Source: Hymenobacter cellulosivorans
Lineage (GTDB): Bacteria > Bacteroidota > Bacteroidia > Cytophagales > Hymenobacteraceae
Length of the DNA: 64,000 nucleotides
NCBI RefSeq assembly: GCF_022919135.1
Contig: NZ_CP095049.1
Span: 2,608,501-2,672,500 of the forward strand
Reading direction: 5' to 3'
Shown: piece by piece, positions 26,270 to 36,076 of the stretch
How the letters are laid out: every line of letters begins with the position of its first letter
Position numbering within the stretch: position 1 is the first letter of the stretch
Translations under genes and position numbers: made by a program
The notes under the pieces: model-generated
Told to the model about the DNA's origin: nothing
The model's database searches: none
The model's input: the letters and a program-made list of their open reading frames with translations, nothing else

Positions 26270-27316
26270 ATGAAAAATTTGAACAGTGCGGTTGTGATTG
26301 GTCCGCAGTCCCTGACTGAGCTAGCCCAAATGCTGCAAAGCAAGGCTGTAAGCCAGGTTTTTGTGGTAGTAGACAGCAACACGGTGCGCCATTGCTACCC
26401 CATACTGGAGCCTGTGCTGCCCGCACACACCCTGATTGAAATTCCGGCGGGGGAGGAGTACAAGACCTTGGCAAGCTGCGACATGGTTTGGAGTCAGCTC
26501 ACGGAAAAATCGGCCGACCGGTATGCTGTGGTCGTCAACCTCGGTGGGGGAGTAGTTACCGATTTGGGCGGTTTCTGTGCTGCTACGTACAAGCGCGGCA
26601 TTCGCTTTATCCAAGTCCCGACTACGCTGCTGGCCCAGGTAGACGCTAGCGTGGGTGGTAAAACCGGTGTCGACTTTCAGGGCTTTAAAAACCAGATTGG
26701 CGTATTTCAGGAGCCTGCCGCCGTTTTTATTGCCCCGCAGTTTCTGCACACGCTGGATGACCGGCAGCTCAAATCCGGTTATGCCGAGGTTGTCAAGCAC
26801 TGGCTTATTGCCGATGCAGAGGCCTTTGCCACCCAGCGTCAGGAAGGCGTGCTCGTGACGGATTGGAGCCCGATTATCCAGGATTCGGTGGCTACTAAGC
26901 AGCAGATTGTCGAGGCCGACCCCCTGGAATCGGGGCTACGCAAGGTGCTTAATTTCGGCCATACGGTGGGCCACGCCCTGGAAAGCTACCTGCTGTTGCA
27001 GTCGGGCCGCGAGATTCTGCACGGCGAGGCCGTAGCTGCCGGCATGATTTGCGAAAGTTGGTTGTCGGTGCAAAAAGGCCTACTGAGTGAAACGGAACTG
27101 GACCGCATCGAAACCTTCTTGTTCTCCGTGTTCGAGAAAGTCCAGTTTGTGACCCTCGAAACTGATGCCATTGCCCAACTAGCTTTGCAAGACAAGAAGA
27201 ACAGCGGCTCCACTATCAACTGCACGTTGTTGCAGGGCATCGGCAAGGCCGTGTACGACCAGCCCGTGACGCTGGCGGAAATAGCCGAGTCGCTGCGGTA
27301 TTATCATCGGCTGTAG
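26270..27316 (+). CDS. aroB: 3-dehydroquinate synthase
   Basis: 348 residues, NAD and metal dependent; converts DAHP to 3-dehydroquinate. Visible: VEIPAGEEYK-like ATP/NAD region, VVNLGGGVVTDLGGFCAATY, VPTTLLAQVDASVGGKTGVD, LNFGHTVGHALESY (metal-binding His) and HGEAVAAGM. Good family length. It is in frame with aroA downstream, separated by one TAG and no other stop, with a gap under 45 bases, so the two are co-transcribed and probably translationally coupled. Confidence 0.96.
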   Translation: MKNLNSAVVIGPQSLTELAQMLQSKAVSQVFVVVDSNTVRHCYPILEPVLPAHTLIEIPAGEEYKTLASCDMVWSQLTEKSADRYAVVVNLGGGVVTDLGGFCAATYKRGIRFIQVPTTLLAQVDASVGGKTGVDFQGFKNQIGVFQEPAAVFIAPQFLHTLDDRQLKSGYAEVVKHWLIADAEAFATQRQEGVLVTDWSPIIQDSVATKQQIVEADPLESGLRKVLNFGHTVGHALESYLLLQSGREILHGEAVAAGMICESWLSVQKGLLSETELDRIETFLFSVFEKVQFVTLETDAIAQLALQDKKNSGSTINCTLLQGIGKAVYDQPVTLAEIAESLRYYHRL

Positions 27317-27358
27317 TGGACTAATTTGCGGCTTCGTTTCTTTTTTGGCTTAAAACTC

Positions 27359-28621
27359 TTGTCACTCATCGATACTTCTTCTTCCGTACAGCTGCAGTGG
27401 GCCGGCGGGCTACTTAGCGGCAGTGCCCAGCTCCCAGCTTCCAAAAGTGAAAGCAACCGCGCCCTGATTATCCGGGCCCTGGCCGGCGGCGGGCAGCTCG
27501 ACAACCTCTCCGACGCCAATGACACGGAGCTTATGCAGCGCCTGCTGGCCACTCCGCTGAGCGCCGATACGCTGAATGCCGAAGACGCCGGCACCGTGAT
27601 GCGCTTTCTGACGGCTTATCTGGCCGTCACTGGGCGGCAGGTGCTGCTCACCGGCACGGCCCGGATGCGGCAGCGGCCTATCGGGGTACTGGTAGAGGCC
27701 TTGCGCCAACTCGGAGCCAGCATCAGCTACACCGAGCAGGATGGCTACCCGCCGCTGCAGCTGCAAGGCTGGAACCCTGAGCTCAATGCCGACGAACCCG
27801 CCGAGCTGAGTGTCCGCGGCGACATCAGCAGCCAGTATATTTCGGCCTTGATGATGGTCGGTAACCAACTGCCCGCCGGCTTGCGCTTGCGCCTGACCGG
27901 CAAGGTCGGCTCCCGGCCCTACATCCGCATGACGCAGTCGTTGATGCAGCATTTCGGCGGCCAGTGCCGGGATTTGGGTGAGGTAATTGAAGTCCGCCCG
28001 CAGGCCTACCACACCGCTGATTATACCATCGAGTCGGACTGGTCGGCAGCCAGTTACTGGTACGCTATGGTGGCCCTGGGCCCGAAGGGTTCCAGCATTA
28101 CGCTACCAGGCTTGCGGCGCCATTCCTGGCAGGGCGACCAAGCCATTGTTGGCATCATGGACCAACTGGGCGTAGCCACAGCGTTCGGCGAAACCGGCGT
28201 AACGCTCACCCAGCAGCCAGTGAGTGCAGGTGTGGAGCAGGATTTTACCGACTGCCCCGACCTAGCCCAGACCGTGGCCGTAGTAGCCGCTGCCCTGGGC
28301 GTGCCGCTGGTGCTGACGGGCCTGGAGAGTTTGCGCATCAAGGAAACCGACCGGATTGCGGCCTTGCAAGCGGAGCTGGCCAAATTCGGCGGCTCCCTCG
28401 TGGATGAAGGCAACGAGCGGTTCCGGGTGCCGGTAGCCAAGTTCCGGGTGGAAGGCCAGACTATTGAAACCTACCATGACCACCGTATGGCCATGGCTTT
28501 TGCCCCGCTGGCTCTGCGCGGACCGCTCACGGTGCTGGCTCCATCCGTCGTGCGCAAGTCGTATCCGCAGTTCTGGTCAGAGCTGCAGAAAGCCGGCTTT
28601 GAGGTAGTGGCGGCGGAATAA
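27359..28621 (+). CDS. aroA: 5-enolpyruvylshikimate-3-phosphate synthase, TTG start
   Basis: Forms EPSP from shikimate-3-phosphate and PEP. About 420 residues from TTG at 27359; another TTG is at 27326, and there is no ATG or GTG in frame until well inside the domain. Motifs: LPASKSESNRALIIRALAGG, LNAEDAGTVMRFLTAYLAVT, GTARMRQRPIGVLVEALRQL, IKETDRIAALQAELAKFGG, TYDHRMAMAF (as YHDHRMAMAF). These place it in the standard EPSPS family. Why the start is non-ATG and how it is linked to aroB is discussed in the findings. Convergent with the next gene with a 1-base gap. Confidence 0.95.
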   Translation: MSLIDTSSSVQLQWAGGLLSGSAQLPASKSESNRALIIRALAGGGQLDNLSDANDTELMQRLLATPLSADTLNAEDAGTVMRFLTAYLAVTGRQVLLTGTARMRQRPIGVLVEALRQLGASISYTEQDGYPPLQLQGWNPELNADEPAELSVRGDISSQYISALMMVGNQLPAGLRLRLTGKVGSRPYIRMTQSLMQHFGGQCRDLGEVIEVRPQAYHTADYTIESDWSAASYWYAMVALGPKGSSITLPGLRRHSWQGDQAIVGIMDQLGVATAFGETGVTLTQQPVSAGVEQDFTDCPDLAQTVAVVAAALGVPLVLTGLESLRIKETDRIAALQAELAKFGGSLVDEGNERFRVPVAKFRVEGQTIETYHDHRMAMAFAPLALRGPLTVLAPSVVRKSYPQFWSELQKAGFEVVAAE

Positions 28622-28622
28622 G

Positions 28623-29423
28623 CTAGGCCCGCAACGAGGCGAAATACGCCGCGGAGTGCCGCAGCCGGCTGCCGTGCCAGCTGAAGAGCTCCCCATCAAC
28701 AATCCGCACCGTGGCCGAGGGACAGATCGTCTGGAACTCGGCCACGTGCTTTTCGGCGAAAGGATAAGGCTCCGACGAAAGCAGAATAACCGCCGGAGCT
28801 GCCACGGCCAACTGCTCAGCCGTTATTTCGGGGTAGCGGTTTAGGCCGGCAAACACGTTGCGAAAACCGGCCCGGGGCAGCATCGTGTCAATAAAAGTAT
28901 TGCTGGCTGCTACCATATAAGGCTTGCGCCAAATAAAATAGGCAGCCGGAATAAGAGGGTCCGAAACGGTCCGCGCAGCAAAAGAACCAGCTATTTCATC
29001 GGCCATTGCGTCGGCTGCCGACTTCCGGCCCGTAATCAGACCCACGCGACGAATCATGTCCAGGGCTTCGTCCAGGTTGCTGATGTCACTGAGCCACACC
29101 GGGTATTTCTGAGCTAGCTGCTCGATGCCGGCCTGGTAATTTTCCTCCTTGTTGCCGATAATCAGGTCGGGCTGCAGGGCCTCGATTTTCTCAAAGTCGA
29201 AGTTCTTAGTACCCCCAATGACCGTAGTCCGCTGCCGGGCTTCGGCCGGATGGATGCAGAACTTCGTAACGCCGACGACCCGGCTCCCGAGGCCTAGATC
29301 AAACAGCAATTCCGTTTGGGAGGGCACCAAGGATACAATGCGCTGGGGCGGAAATGGTACGGCCACCCGCCGGTTCATCTGGTCGGTGACGGTAAGCGGC
29401 GGCTGAACGAAGGGAAGATCCAC
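28623..29423 (-). CDS. Metal- or cobalamin-binding ABC substrate-binding protein
   Basis: 266 residues of the helical-backbone metal receptor family (BtuF/FhuD-like): VPFPPQRIVSLVPSQTEL, DLGLGSRVVGVTKFC, DFEKIEALQPDLIIGNKEEN and the C-terminal lobe LPRAGFRNVFAGLNRYPEIT. There is no signal peptide at the N terminus (MDLPFVQPPLTVTDQMNRR), unusual for a periplasmic binding protein, and no permease or ATPase gene is adjacent. May be cytoplasmic or exported by other means; ligand not known. Confidence 0.85.
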   Translation of the reverse strand: MDLPFVQPPLTVTDQMNRRVAVPFPPQRIVSLVPSQTELLFDLGLGSRVVGVTKFCIHPAEARQRTTVIGGTKNFDFEKIEALQPDLIIGNKEENYQAGIEQLAQKYPVWLSDISNLDEALDMIRRVGLITGRKSAADAMADEIAGSFAARTVSDPLIPAAYFIWRKPYMVAASNTFIDTMLPRAGFRNVFAGLNRYPEITAEQLAVAAPAVILLSSEPYPFAEKHVAEFQTICPSATVRIVDGELFSWHGSRLRHSAAYFASLRA

Positions 29424-29438
29424 GGGTGGTACGGCGGG

Positions 29439-30311
29439 TTAAAGCAGCTGATAGTTCTTGAACTCGAACAGGCGCTTGCCGGTCGTTTTCTCAATCCAGT
29501 ATAGGACCTTATTCTTCAACGAAAAGCGCTTCTGGGTCACGTCAATATCGACTTGCCAGTTCAAGCGGGTAATGCGGCGCTGCATGACGCTCGGGTGGGT
29601 GCCGGTAAACTTCTCCAGGGAGTCGAAATCATCGAAGTTGAACACGTCGGCCGTGGCCAGGGGCTGCTCTTCAGCCGGTTTGTCGCCGTGCCAGAACTGG
29701 TTGATGTGCTTCATCTTCTGCAGCATCTGCTTGGGATTTTTCACCCAGCCGTAGTGGTACACGAAGCCGTCAGCGGGCTTTACACGCAGCTTTTCACCGT
29801 TGCGCCGGAAGCCCTGGGCATCCTTATAAGAGGTAATAGTAGGGTCGTTGCGGATAATGCGCACCTCGTGGCCGTACCAGCGACGGGAGTCGCCCACGTA
29901 GTCGAAGGTGCCGTAGAAGTGCAGGTATTTGAACAGCAAACCCTCCACGCGCTTATTGGCCACGTGCCGCTCGGCCGCGGCCCGGATGGCGGCGTGGTAC
30001 TGCTCGGGCACCACTTCGTCGGCCTGAATGTAGAAGGCCCAGTCGGCGTCGGGCGAAATCTGCCGGAAGGCCTTGTTGGTTTCCACGGCCAGCACCTCGC
30101 CACCCTTGCGCAGGGCCGGGTCCCAGGTAGAGTGCACAATGCGCAGCTTAGGGGAGTTTATCGAGCGAATAAGTTCTTCGGTGCCGTCGTCACTGTCGCC
30201 GATACTGACCAGCATTTCATCTACCACCGGCAGAATCGACTCAATGGCCTCCACTACGGGGTAGTCGTTGAGCACCGCATTTCGGACGATGGTGAAGCCG
30301 GCAATTTTCAT
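29439..30311 (-). CDS. Family 2-type glycosyltransferase
   Basis: 290 residues from the ATG at 30311 (MKIAGFTIVRNAVLNDYPVV); the upstream part of the frame overlaps a terminator. A GT-A fold: IVRNA at the start, LVSIGDSDDGTEELI, and AFYIQADEVVPEQYH (metal/nucleotide-sugar site QADE). The C terminus (HPSVMQRRITRLNWQ, KRLFEFKNYQLL) resembles a bacterial GT2 subfamily. Soluble, no membrane helix. Substrate unknown; it is not in a polysaccharide cluster. Confidence 0.85.
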   Translation of the reverse strand: MKIAGFTIVRNAVLNDYPVVEAIESILPVVDEMLVSIGDSDDGTEELIRSINSPKLRIVHSTWDPALRKGGEVLAVETNKAFRQISPDADWAFYIQADEVVPEQYHAAIRAAAERHVANKRVEGLLFKYLHFYGTFDYVGDSRRWYGHEVRIIRNDPTITSYKDAQGFRRNGEKLRVKPADGFVYHYGWVKNPKQMLQKMKHINQFWHGDKPAEEQPLATADVFNFDDFDSLEKFTGTHPSVMQRRITRLNWQVDIDVTQKRFSLKNKVLYWIEKTTGKRLFEFKNYQLL

Positions 30312-30344
30312 GGCGCAGAAATCGGGGAGAGAAGCAGGATACAG

Positions 30345-30389
30345 AAACGCATGGCCGGCGTTGCCCGAAAGCAAGCCAGCCATGCGTTT
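30345..30389 (-). terminator. Terminator of the M42 peptidase gene
   Basis: 11-bp stem AAACGCATGGC/GCCATGCGTTT (30345-30355, 30379-30389). It lies between the M42 peptidase stop and the glycosyltransferase start. Confidence 0.8.
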
Positions 30390-30414
30390 TCACAGCACAA
30401 GTGCAAAGATAGGC

Positions 30415-31485
30415 CTAGCTGAAATAACGGAAGTCGTGGCCGTCCTCGATGCGCAGCAGCGTCTCGTAGATCAGCTTGGTCACGTTGTCCACGTCGTCGG
30501 CGTGCACGGTTTCCACCGTGGTGTGCATGTACTTTAGGGGCAGCGAAATCAGGGCTGAGGCCACGCCGGCGCCGGAGTAGGCAAAGGCATCGGTGTCGGT
30601 GCCGGTGGCGCGGGTAGCGGCGGCGCGCTGGAAGGGAATTTCAGTTTCCTGGGCCGTTTTGATAATCAAGTCCCGCAGGTTGTTCTGCACCGCCGGGCCG
30701 TAAGTAATAACGGGGCCTTTGCCGCAGTGCAGGTCGCCGGCCGTCTTTTTCTCATACATCGGCGACTGAGTATCGTGGGTCACGTCGGTGATGATGGCCA
30801 CGTTGGGATTGATGCGGTGAGCTACCATTTCGGCCCCGCGCAGCCCGATTTCCTCCTGCACCGCATTCACGATATACAGGCCAAAAGGCAGGGTTTTGCC
30901 GTTTTCCTTGAGCATGCGGGCCACTTCGGCAATCATGAAACCACCCACGCGGTTATCCAAGGCCCGGCCCACGTAGAACTTTTCGTTCATCACCATGAAC
31001 TCGTCCTCGAAGGTCACGACTGAACCGACGTGGATGCCCATTTCCTCTACTTCCTTCTGCGACGAGGCGCCGCAGTCCAGGAAAATGGTTTCGATAGTCG
31101 GGGCTTTATCCTGGTCGGTTTTGCGCACGTGAATGGCCGGCCAGCCGAATACTGCCTTCACCACGCCTTTGTCGGTGTGGATGTTCACGCGCTTGGACGG
31201 AGCAACCAGTGCATCCGAGCCTCCATTGCGGCGCAGATACAAGTAGCCTTCCTTGGTGATGTAGTTAACGAAATAGCTGATTTCGTCGGCGTGGGCCTCA
31301 ATAACGACTTTGTACTGGGCTTCCGGATTGATGACGCCCACCACGGTACCGTAGGTATCCACGAAATACTCGTCGATGTAGGGCTTAATGTAGTCGAGCC
31401 ACAGTTTCTGGCCTTCTTTCTCGAAGCCGGTAGGAGAGGCGTTATTCAGGTAGCGCTGAAGGAAATCAAAGCTTTCTTGACGCAT
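30415..31485 (-). CDS. M42 family metallopeptidase
   Basis: 356 residues from the ATG at 31485 (MRQESFDFLQRYLNNASPTG). A cytosolic di-zinc aminopeptidase of the tetrahedral TET/PepA-like type (glutamyl aminopeptidase/deblocking family). Motifs: IEAHADEI (His/Asp), GRALDNRVGG, AVQEEIGLRGAEM, ITDVTHDT, and a C-terminal HTTVETVHADDV. Complete and of normal length. Degrades short peptides from the N terminus. Confidence 0.95.
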   Translation of the reverse strand: MRQESFDFLQRYLNNASPTGFEKEGQKLWLDYIKPYIDEYFVDTYGTVVGVINPEAQYKVVIEAHADEISYFVNYITKEGYLYLRRNGGSDALVAPSKRVNIHTDKGVVKAVFGWPAIHVRKTDQDKAPTIETIFLDCGASSQKEVEEMGIHVGSVVTFEDEFMVMNEKFYVGRALDNRVGGFMIAEVARMLKENGKTLPFGLYIVNAVQEEIGLRGAEMVAHRINPNVAIITDVTHDTQSPMYEKKTAGDLHCGKGPVITYGPAVQNNLRDLIIKTAQETEIPFQRAAATRATGTDTDAFAYSGAGVASALISLPLKYMHTTVETVHADDVDNVTKLIYETLLRIEDGHDFRYFS

Positions 31486-31618
31486 AAGCAGTGAAGGCAA
31501 ACCGCGTTGTAAGCGGATGAGAAGATAAAAACCGCACCTGCCCGAAGCCGCCGTAGCATCGTTTGCTAAAACGTATCAGGCAGGGCAGTTACGATATTAT
31601 GATTAAAATTGGTTTAAT

Positions 31619-33187
31619 CTACAGGGGAATATTGCCATGTTTCTTGCGGGGCAACACATCCACCTTGTTTTCCAGCATCTTAAACGCCCGAATTAACTTC
31701 TGGCGCGTCTGCGAAGGCAGGATAACTTCGTCGACAAAACCGCGGTGGGCCGCCCGGTAGGGGGTAGCAAACTTCTGCTGATACTCGTCTACCTTCTCCT
31801 GCAGCTTGGCCTCTGGGTCGGCAGCCTGGGCAATTTCGCGCTTGAAAATGATTTCGGCCGCGCCCTTGGCTCCCATCACCGCAATTTCGGCCGTGGGCCA
31901 GGCGTAGTTCATATCGGCCCCGATGTGCTTGGAGTTCATCACGTCGTAAGCCCCACCGTAAGCTTTGCGGGTAATAACGGTGATGCGCGGCACGGTGGCT
32001 TCGCAGAAGGCGTACAGCAGCTTGGCTCCGTTAGTGATGATACCGCGCCACTCCTGGTCGGTGCCGGGCAAGAAGCCGGGCACGTCTTCCAGCACCAGCA
32101 GCGGGATGTTGAACGAGTCGCAAAACCGCACGAACCGCGCGGCCTTGGTCGAAGCGTTGATGTCGAGTACCCCGGCCAGCACGGCGGGCTGGTTGCCCAC
32201 AATGCCGATGCTACGGCCGCCGAGGCGGGCAAAGCCCACCACGATGTTCTCGGCAAAGTTCTGGTGTACTTCCAGGAAAGAGTCGGCGTCAATGATGCCC
32301 TCAATTACCTCGCGGATGTCGTAAGGCTGGTTGGGGTTTTCGGGAATGATGTTGTCCAGGGCCGGGCGCGACTCGTCGCCTTGCGCTTCGTAGGGCAGAG
32401 CCGGAGCCGTTTCCTCGCAGTTCTGGGGCATGTAGCTCAGCAGGGCCTTGAGGTGGTTGATGCAGGCTACCTCGTTGGCGCAGCTAAAATGCGTCACGCC
32501 ACTCTTGGCCGAGTGGGTGCTGGCCCCACCCAACTCTTCGCTGGTCACGTTCTCGTGGGTCACCGTCTTCACCACGTTGGGACCGGTCACGAACATATAG
32601 CTCGTGTTTTCCACCATCAGGATGAAGTCCGTAATGGCCGGCGAATACACCGCGCCGCCCGCGCAGGGGCCCATAATGGCTGACAGTTGGGGCACGACGC
32701 CCGAAGCCAGAGTATTCTTGTAGAAAATGTCGGCGTAGCCACCCAGGCTTACCACGCCTTCCTGAATCCGGGCTCCACCCGAGTCATTCAGACCGATAAC
32801 GGGCGCGCCGTTCTTCATGGCCAAGTCCATAATCTTCACGATTTTCTCGGCGTGGGTTTCGCTCAGCGAGCCGCCAAACACCGTGAAGTCTTGGGAGAAG
32901 ACGTACACCAGCCGGCCGTTCACGGTGCCGTAGCCCGTAATAACCCCGTCGCCGAGGTAGTACTCCTTGTCTAGGCCGAAGTCCTTGGAACGGTGCATGA
33001 CGAACTTGCCAATTTCCTCAAACGAGCCTTCATCTAGCAAGAGGTCCACCCGTTCGCGAGCGGTGAGCTTACCTTTGGCATGTTGGGCGTCGATGCGGGC
33101 CTGGCCACCGCCGAGCAGGGCCTCCTGGTTTTTGCGGTCGAGGATTTCGAATTTGCTTAGTTGGGCTTCAGCGTGCGGATCGGACAT
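31619..33187 (-). CDS. Acyl-CoA carboxylase beta subunit (PccB-type)
   Basis: 522 residues from the ATG at 33187. The carboxyltransferase subunit of biotin-dependent acyl-CoA carboxylases, with GRASGGQA-type start, [72 protein letters not shown]. It accepts biotin-carried CO2 and carboxylates propionyl-, acetyl- or methylcrotonyl-CoA; the sequence looks most like propionyl-CoA carboxylase. The biotin carboxylase subunit is not nearby. A TACCTTTG box lies 31 bases upstream. Confidence 0.93.
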   Translation of the reverse strand: MSDPHAEAQLSKFEILDRKNQEALLGGGQARIDAQHAKGKLTARERVDLLLDEGSFEEIGKFVMHRSKDFGLDKEYYLGDGVITGYGTVNGRLVYVFSQDFTVFGGSLSETHAEKIVKIMDLAMKNGAPVIGLNDSGGARIQEGVVSLGGYADIFYKNTLASGVVPQLSAIMGPCAGGAVYSPAITDFILMVENTSYMFVTGPNVVKTVTHENVTSEELGGASTHSAKSGVTHFSCANEVACINHLKALLSYMPQNCEETAPALPYEAQGDESRPALDNIIPENPNQPYDIREVIEGIIDADSFLEVHQNFAENIVVGFARLGGRSIGIVGNQPAVLAGVLDINASTKAARFVRFCDSFNIPLLVLEDVPGFLPGTDQEWRGIITNGAKLLYAFCEATVPRITVITRKAYGGAYDVMNSKHIGADMNYAWPTAEIAVMGAKGAAEIIFKREIAQAADPEAKLQEKVDEYQQKFATPYRAAHRGFVDEVILPSQTRQKLIRAFKMLENKVDVLPRKKHGNIPL

Positions 33188-33217
33188 TGAGGAAAGCGGT
33201 GGGATGAGTAATAGGAT

Positions 33218-33225
33218 CAAAGGTA
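33218..33225 (-). promoter_or_regulatory. Promoter -7 box of the carboxylase gene
   Basis: TACCTTTG on the minus strand, exact TAnnTTTG match, 31 bases before the ATG at 33187. The T run of the upstream terminator occupies the -33 region. Confidence 0.55.
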
Positions 33226-33238
33226 ACGTACGAGCGCA

Positions 33239-33271
33239 AAAAAAGCCGCACCATATTTGGGCGGCTTTTTT
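33239..33271 (-). terminator. Second terminator between clpC and the carboxylase gene
   Basis: AAAAAAGCCGC/GCGGCTTTTTT arms (33239-33249, 33261-33271), T run in both directions. Confidence 0.85.
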
Positions 33272-33300
33272 ATGGAAGGGTTCATTTTTTTAGGGTATAA

Positions 33301-33340
33301 AACAAAAAAGCCAGCTCTGTGAAGAGCTGGCTTTTTTGTT
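33301..33340 (-). terminator. Terminator of clpC
   Basis: 18-bp perfect stem (33301-33318 with 33323-33340), GTGA loop, strong T run. With the hairpin at 33239-33271 it forms a double terminator. Confidence 0.92.
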
Positions 33341-33353
33341 TACTTAAAGCAGA

Positions 33354-35954
33354 TTACTTGCCTTTCTCAGTATCCGGCGACTCGGGGGCCTCTTCGGGCC
33401 GCTCGTCGCTGGCGAGGTTGGTTTGCTCCCCGCTCTTGCTCACGGCGAAGGTCAGTTCTTCCGCGCCTTCCACGAAGTCAGCGGTAATAACGTCACCTTG
33501 CGCGATTTCGGCTTTCAGGATTTCCTCGGCAATCGGGTCTTCGATATACTTCTGGATAGCCCGGTTCAGCGGACGAGCACCGTACTTCGGATCATAGCCT
33601 TTGTCGGCTACGAAGTCCTTGGCGGCCTCAGTCAGCTCTACTTTGTAGCCGAGCGTCTGAATGCGCGAGAGCAGCTTCGACAGCGAAATGTCGATGATGC
33701 GGTGAATGTCTTTTTTCTCGAGCGAGTTGAAGACGATAACGTCATCCAAACGGTTGAGGAACTCGGGCGAGAAGGTTTTCCGCAGGGCATTGGTGATGGT
33801 GCCTTTGGTAATCTCGTCCAGGTTTTCCGTCCGGGCTTTTGTACCGAAACCGATACCAGCGCCGAAGTCGGCCAAATCACGGGCCCCGATGTTCGAGGTC
33901 ATGATAATGATGGTGTTGCGGAAGTCAACCTTGCGGCCCAGACCATCGGTCAGGATACCATCGTCGAGTACCTGCAGAAGCAGGTTATAGACGTCGGGGT
34001 GCGCCTTTTCAATTTCGTCGAGCAGGATTACCGAGTATGGCTTGCGGCGGATTTTCTCCGTCAGCTGACCGCCTTCTTCGTAACCCACGTAGCCGGGAGG
34101 TGCCCCTACCAAGCGCGATACGCTGAATTTCTCCATGTATTCGCTCATGTCAACGCGCACCAGAGCGTCTTCCTTGTCGAAGAGGTAGGTAGCCAAAACT
34201 TTGGCCAACTCCGTCTTACCAACACCCGTCGGGCCAAGGAATACGAACGAACCAATCGGCTTCTTGGGGTCCTTCAGGCCCACGCGGGTGCGCTGAATGG
34301 CTTTCACCAGTTGCTTGATGGCTTTGTCCTGGCCAATCACTTTGCCTTGCAGCTCTTCGCCCATATTGAGCAGCTTCTGGCTTTCGTTCTGGGCCACGCG
34401 GCTCACGGGAATACCGGTCATCATGGCGATTACCTCGGCCACATTTTCCTCCTTCACCGTGTAGCGCTTCTTCTTGGTCTCGTCTTCCCAGTTCTTTTTG
34501 GCCTGGTCGAGCTGCTCCAGAAGTTTCTTTTCCTTGTCGCGAAGCTGGGCGGCTTCTTCGTATTTCTGCGATTTTACCACCCGGTTTTTCTCCGTCTTGA
34601 TATTCTCGATGCTCTCCTCGAGCTTCAGAATATCCTCGGGCACCACAATGTTGTTGATGTGCACGCGCGCACCAGCCTCATCGAGAATGTCAATGGCTTT
34701 GTCGGGCAGGAACCGGTCACTCATGTAGCGGTCCGACAGCTTTACGCAGGCCTCAATAGCCTTGTCGGTGTATACTACATGGTGGTGATCCTGATACTTG
34801 TCTTTGATGTTGTGCAGGATTTCGATGGTTTCCTCGGGCGTGGTAGGATCTACCATTACCATCTGGAAACGACGGGCCAAAGCGCCATCCTTCTCGATAT
34901 ACTGACGGTATTCATCCAGCGTGGTAGCGCCGATGCATTGAATTTCGCCGCGGGCCAGGGCTGGTTTGAACATGTTCGAAGCATCCAGCGAACCGGAAGC
35001 ACCGCCGGCACCCACGATGGTGTGGAGCTCGTCGATGAACAGGATAACGTCGGGCGACTTCTCCAGCTCGTTCATTACGGCCTTCATGCGCTCTTCAAAC
35101 TGACCGCGGTACTTGGTACCAGCTACCAGCGAAGCCAAGTCGAGGGTTACTACGCGCTTACCGAAGAGCACGCGCGACACCTTCTTCTGGATAATGCGCA
35201 AGGCGAGGCCTTCGGCGATGGCCGTTTTACCTACACCAGGCTCGCCAATGAGAATGGGGTTATTCTTTTTGCGACGCGACAGGATCTGAGCAACGCGCTC
35301 AATTTCCTTTTCCCGGCCCACGATGGGGTCGAGCTTATCTTCCTCGGCCAGCTTGGTCAGGTCACGACCAAAGTTATCGAGAACGGGAGTACGCGACTTC
35401 TCACCTTGCTTGCGCGGGGCGGCGCTGCTGCCGGCACCACCGCGGCCGGCGCTGCCACCAAAGAGCTTGTCGTTATCGTCGTCGTCAGTGTCGGGGGCGC
35501 GGTCGGTGGGGGCAGTGTTGCCGTGGTAGTCCAGCGAGTCGCGAACGGCTTCGTAGTTCACGTTGAATTTGCTCAGGATTTGGGAAGAAATGTTGTCTTC
35601 GTCGCGCAAAATCGAAAGCAACAGGTGTTCCGTGCCGATGATTTCACTCTTGAAGATTTTGGCCTCCAGGTAGGTGATCTTGAGAACTTTCTCGGTTTGT
35701 TTGGTCAGGGGAATCGAGCCGGTGATGCTCGTGCCCTGCGTGGCCGTATTACGAGTTGCTTGCTCAAGGGCGTATTTCAGCTCTTCTACCGACACGCCCA
35801 ATTTCTTGAGCAAGCCGATAGCAGTGCCTTCCCCTTCGCGAATCATTCCTAGTAATAGGTGTTCGGTACCGATATAGTCGTGACCGAGCCGGATGGCCTC
35901 TTCCCGGCTCAGGGAGATGACCTCCTTGACTCGATTTGAGAATTTAGCTTCCAT
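33354..35954 (-). CDS. clpC: ClpC-type AAA+ unfoldase of the Clp protease
   Basis: 866 residues. Two N-terminal Clp_N repeats (1-145: [20 protein letters not shown] and [20 protein letters not shown]), first AAA domain (Walker A GEPGVGKT, 237-244), a UVR/coiled middle ([19 protein letters not shown]), second AAA domain ([32 protein letters not shown]), and the IGFG loop (in [11 protein letters not shown]) that docks on ClpP. It feeds unfolded proteins to ClpP in the cytoplasm. The N-terminal and middle features distinguish it from ClpA/ClpB. clpP is not in the window. A weak TAACCTTG box lies upstream. Confidence 0.96.
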   Translation of the reverse strand: MEAKFSNRVKEVISLSREEAIRLGHDYIGTEHLLLGMIREGEGTAIGLLKKLGVSVEELKYALEQATRNTATQGTSITGSIPLTKQTEKVLKITYLEAKIFKSEIIGTEHLLLSILRDEDNISSQILSKFNVNYEAVRDSLDYHGNTAPTDRAPDTDDDDNDKLFGGSAGRGGAGSSAAPRKQGEKSRTPVLDNFGRDLTKLAEEDKLDPIVGREKEIERVAQILSRRKKNNPILIGEPGVGKTAIAEGLALRIIQKKVSRVLFGKRVVTLDLASLVAGTKYRGQFEERMKAVMNELEKSPDVILFIDELHTIVGAGGASGSLDASNMFKPALARGEIQCIGATTLDEYRQYIEKDGALARRFQMVMVDPTTPEETIEILHNIKDKYQDHHHVVYTDKAIEACVKLSDRYMSDRFLPDKAIDILDEAGARVHINNIVVPEDILKLEESIENIKTEKNRVVKSQKYEEAAQLRDKEKKLLEQLDQAKKNWEDETKKKRYTVKEENVAEVIAMMTGIPVSRVAQNESQKLLNMGEELQGKVIGQDKAIKQLVKAIQRTRVGLKDPKKPIGSFVFLGPTGVGKTELAKVLATYLFDKEDALVRVDMSEYMEKFSVSRLVGAPPGYVGYEEGGQLTEKIRRKPYSVILLDEIEKAHPDVYNLLLQVLDDGILTDGLGRKVDFRNTIIIMTSNIGARDLADFGAGIGFGTKARTENLDEITKGTITNALRKTFSPEFLNRLDDVIVFNSLEKKDIHRIIDISLSKLLSRIQTLGYKVELTEAAKDFVADKGYDPKYGARPLNRAIQKYIEDPIAEEILKAEIAQGDVITADFVEGAEELTFAVSKSGEQTNLASDERPEEAPESPDTEKGK

Positions 35955-36076
35955 GCAGATAAGTAATGAAGAAAAACGGTGCCCCGCAAGCCAAGGTTAC
36001 TGAACGATGAGCGGGTTGGGCCGAAGTAACCTGAAAACAGGTAAATACGGGCGAAGGTTCGGAGGCAGTAATTGCA

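Noticed and set aside
26270..28621. A single fused AroB-AroA protein
   Set aside because: A TAG stop separates the two frames; fusion would need readthrough, for which there is no evidence. Listed only as a finding to test.
33423..35852. 809-codon open frame on the plus strand opposite clpC
   Set aside because: It is the mirror of a clearly coding gene (ClpC with two AAA domains). Its protein has no domain and a biased composition typical of opposite-strand frames in GC-rich DNA.
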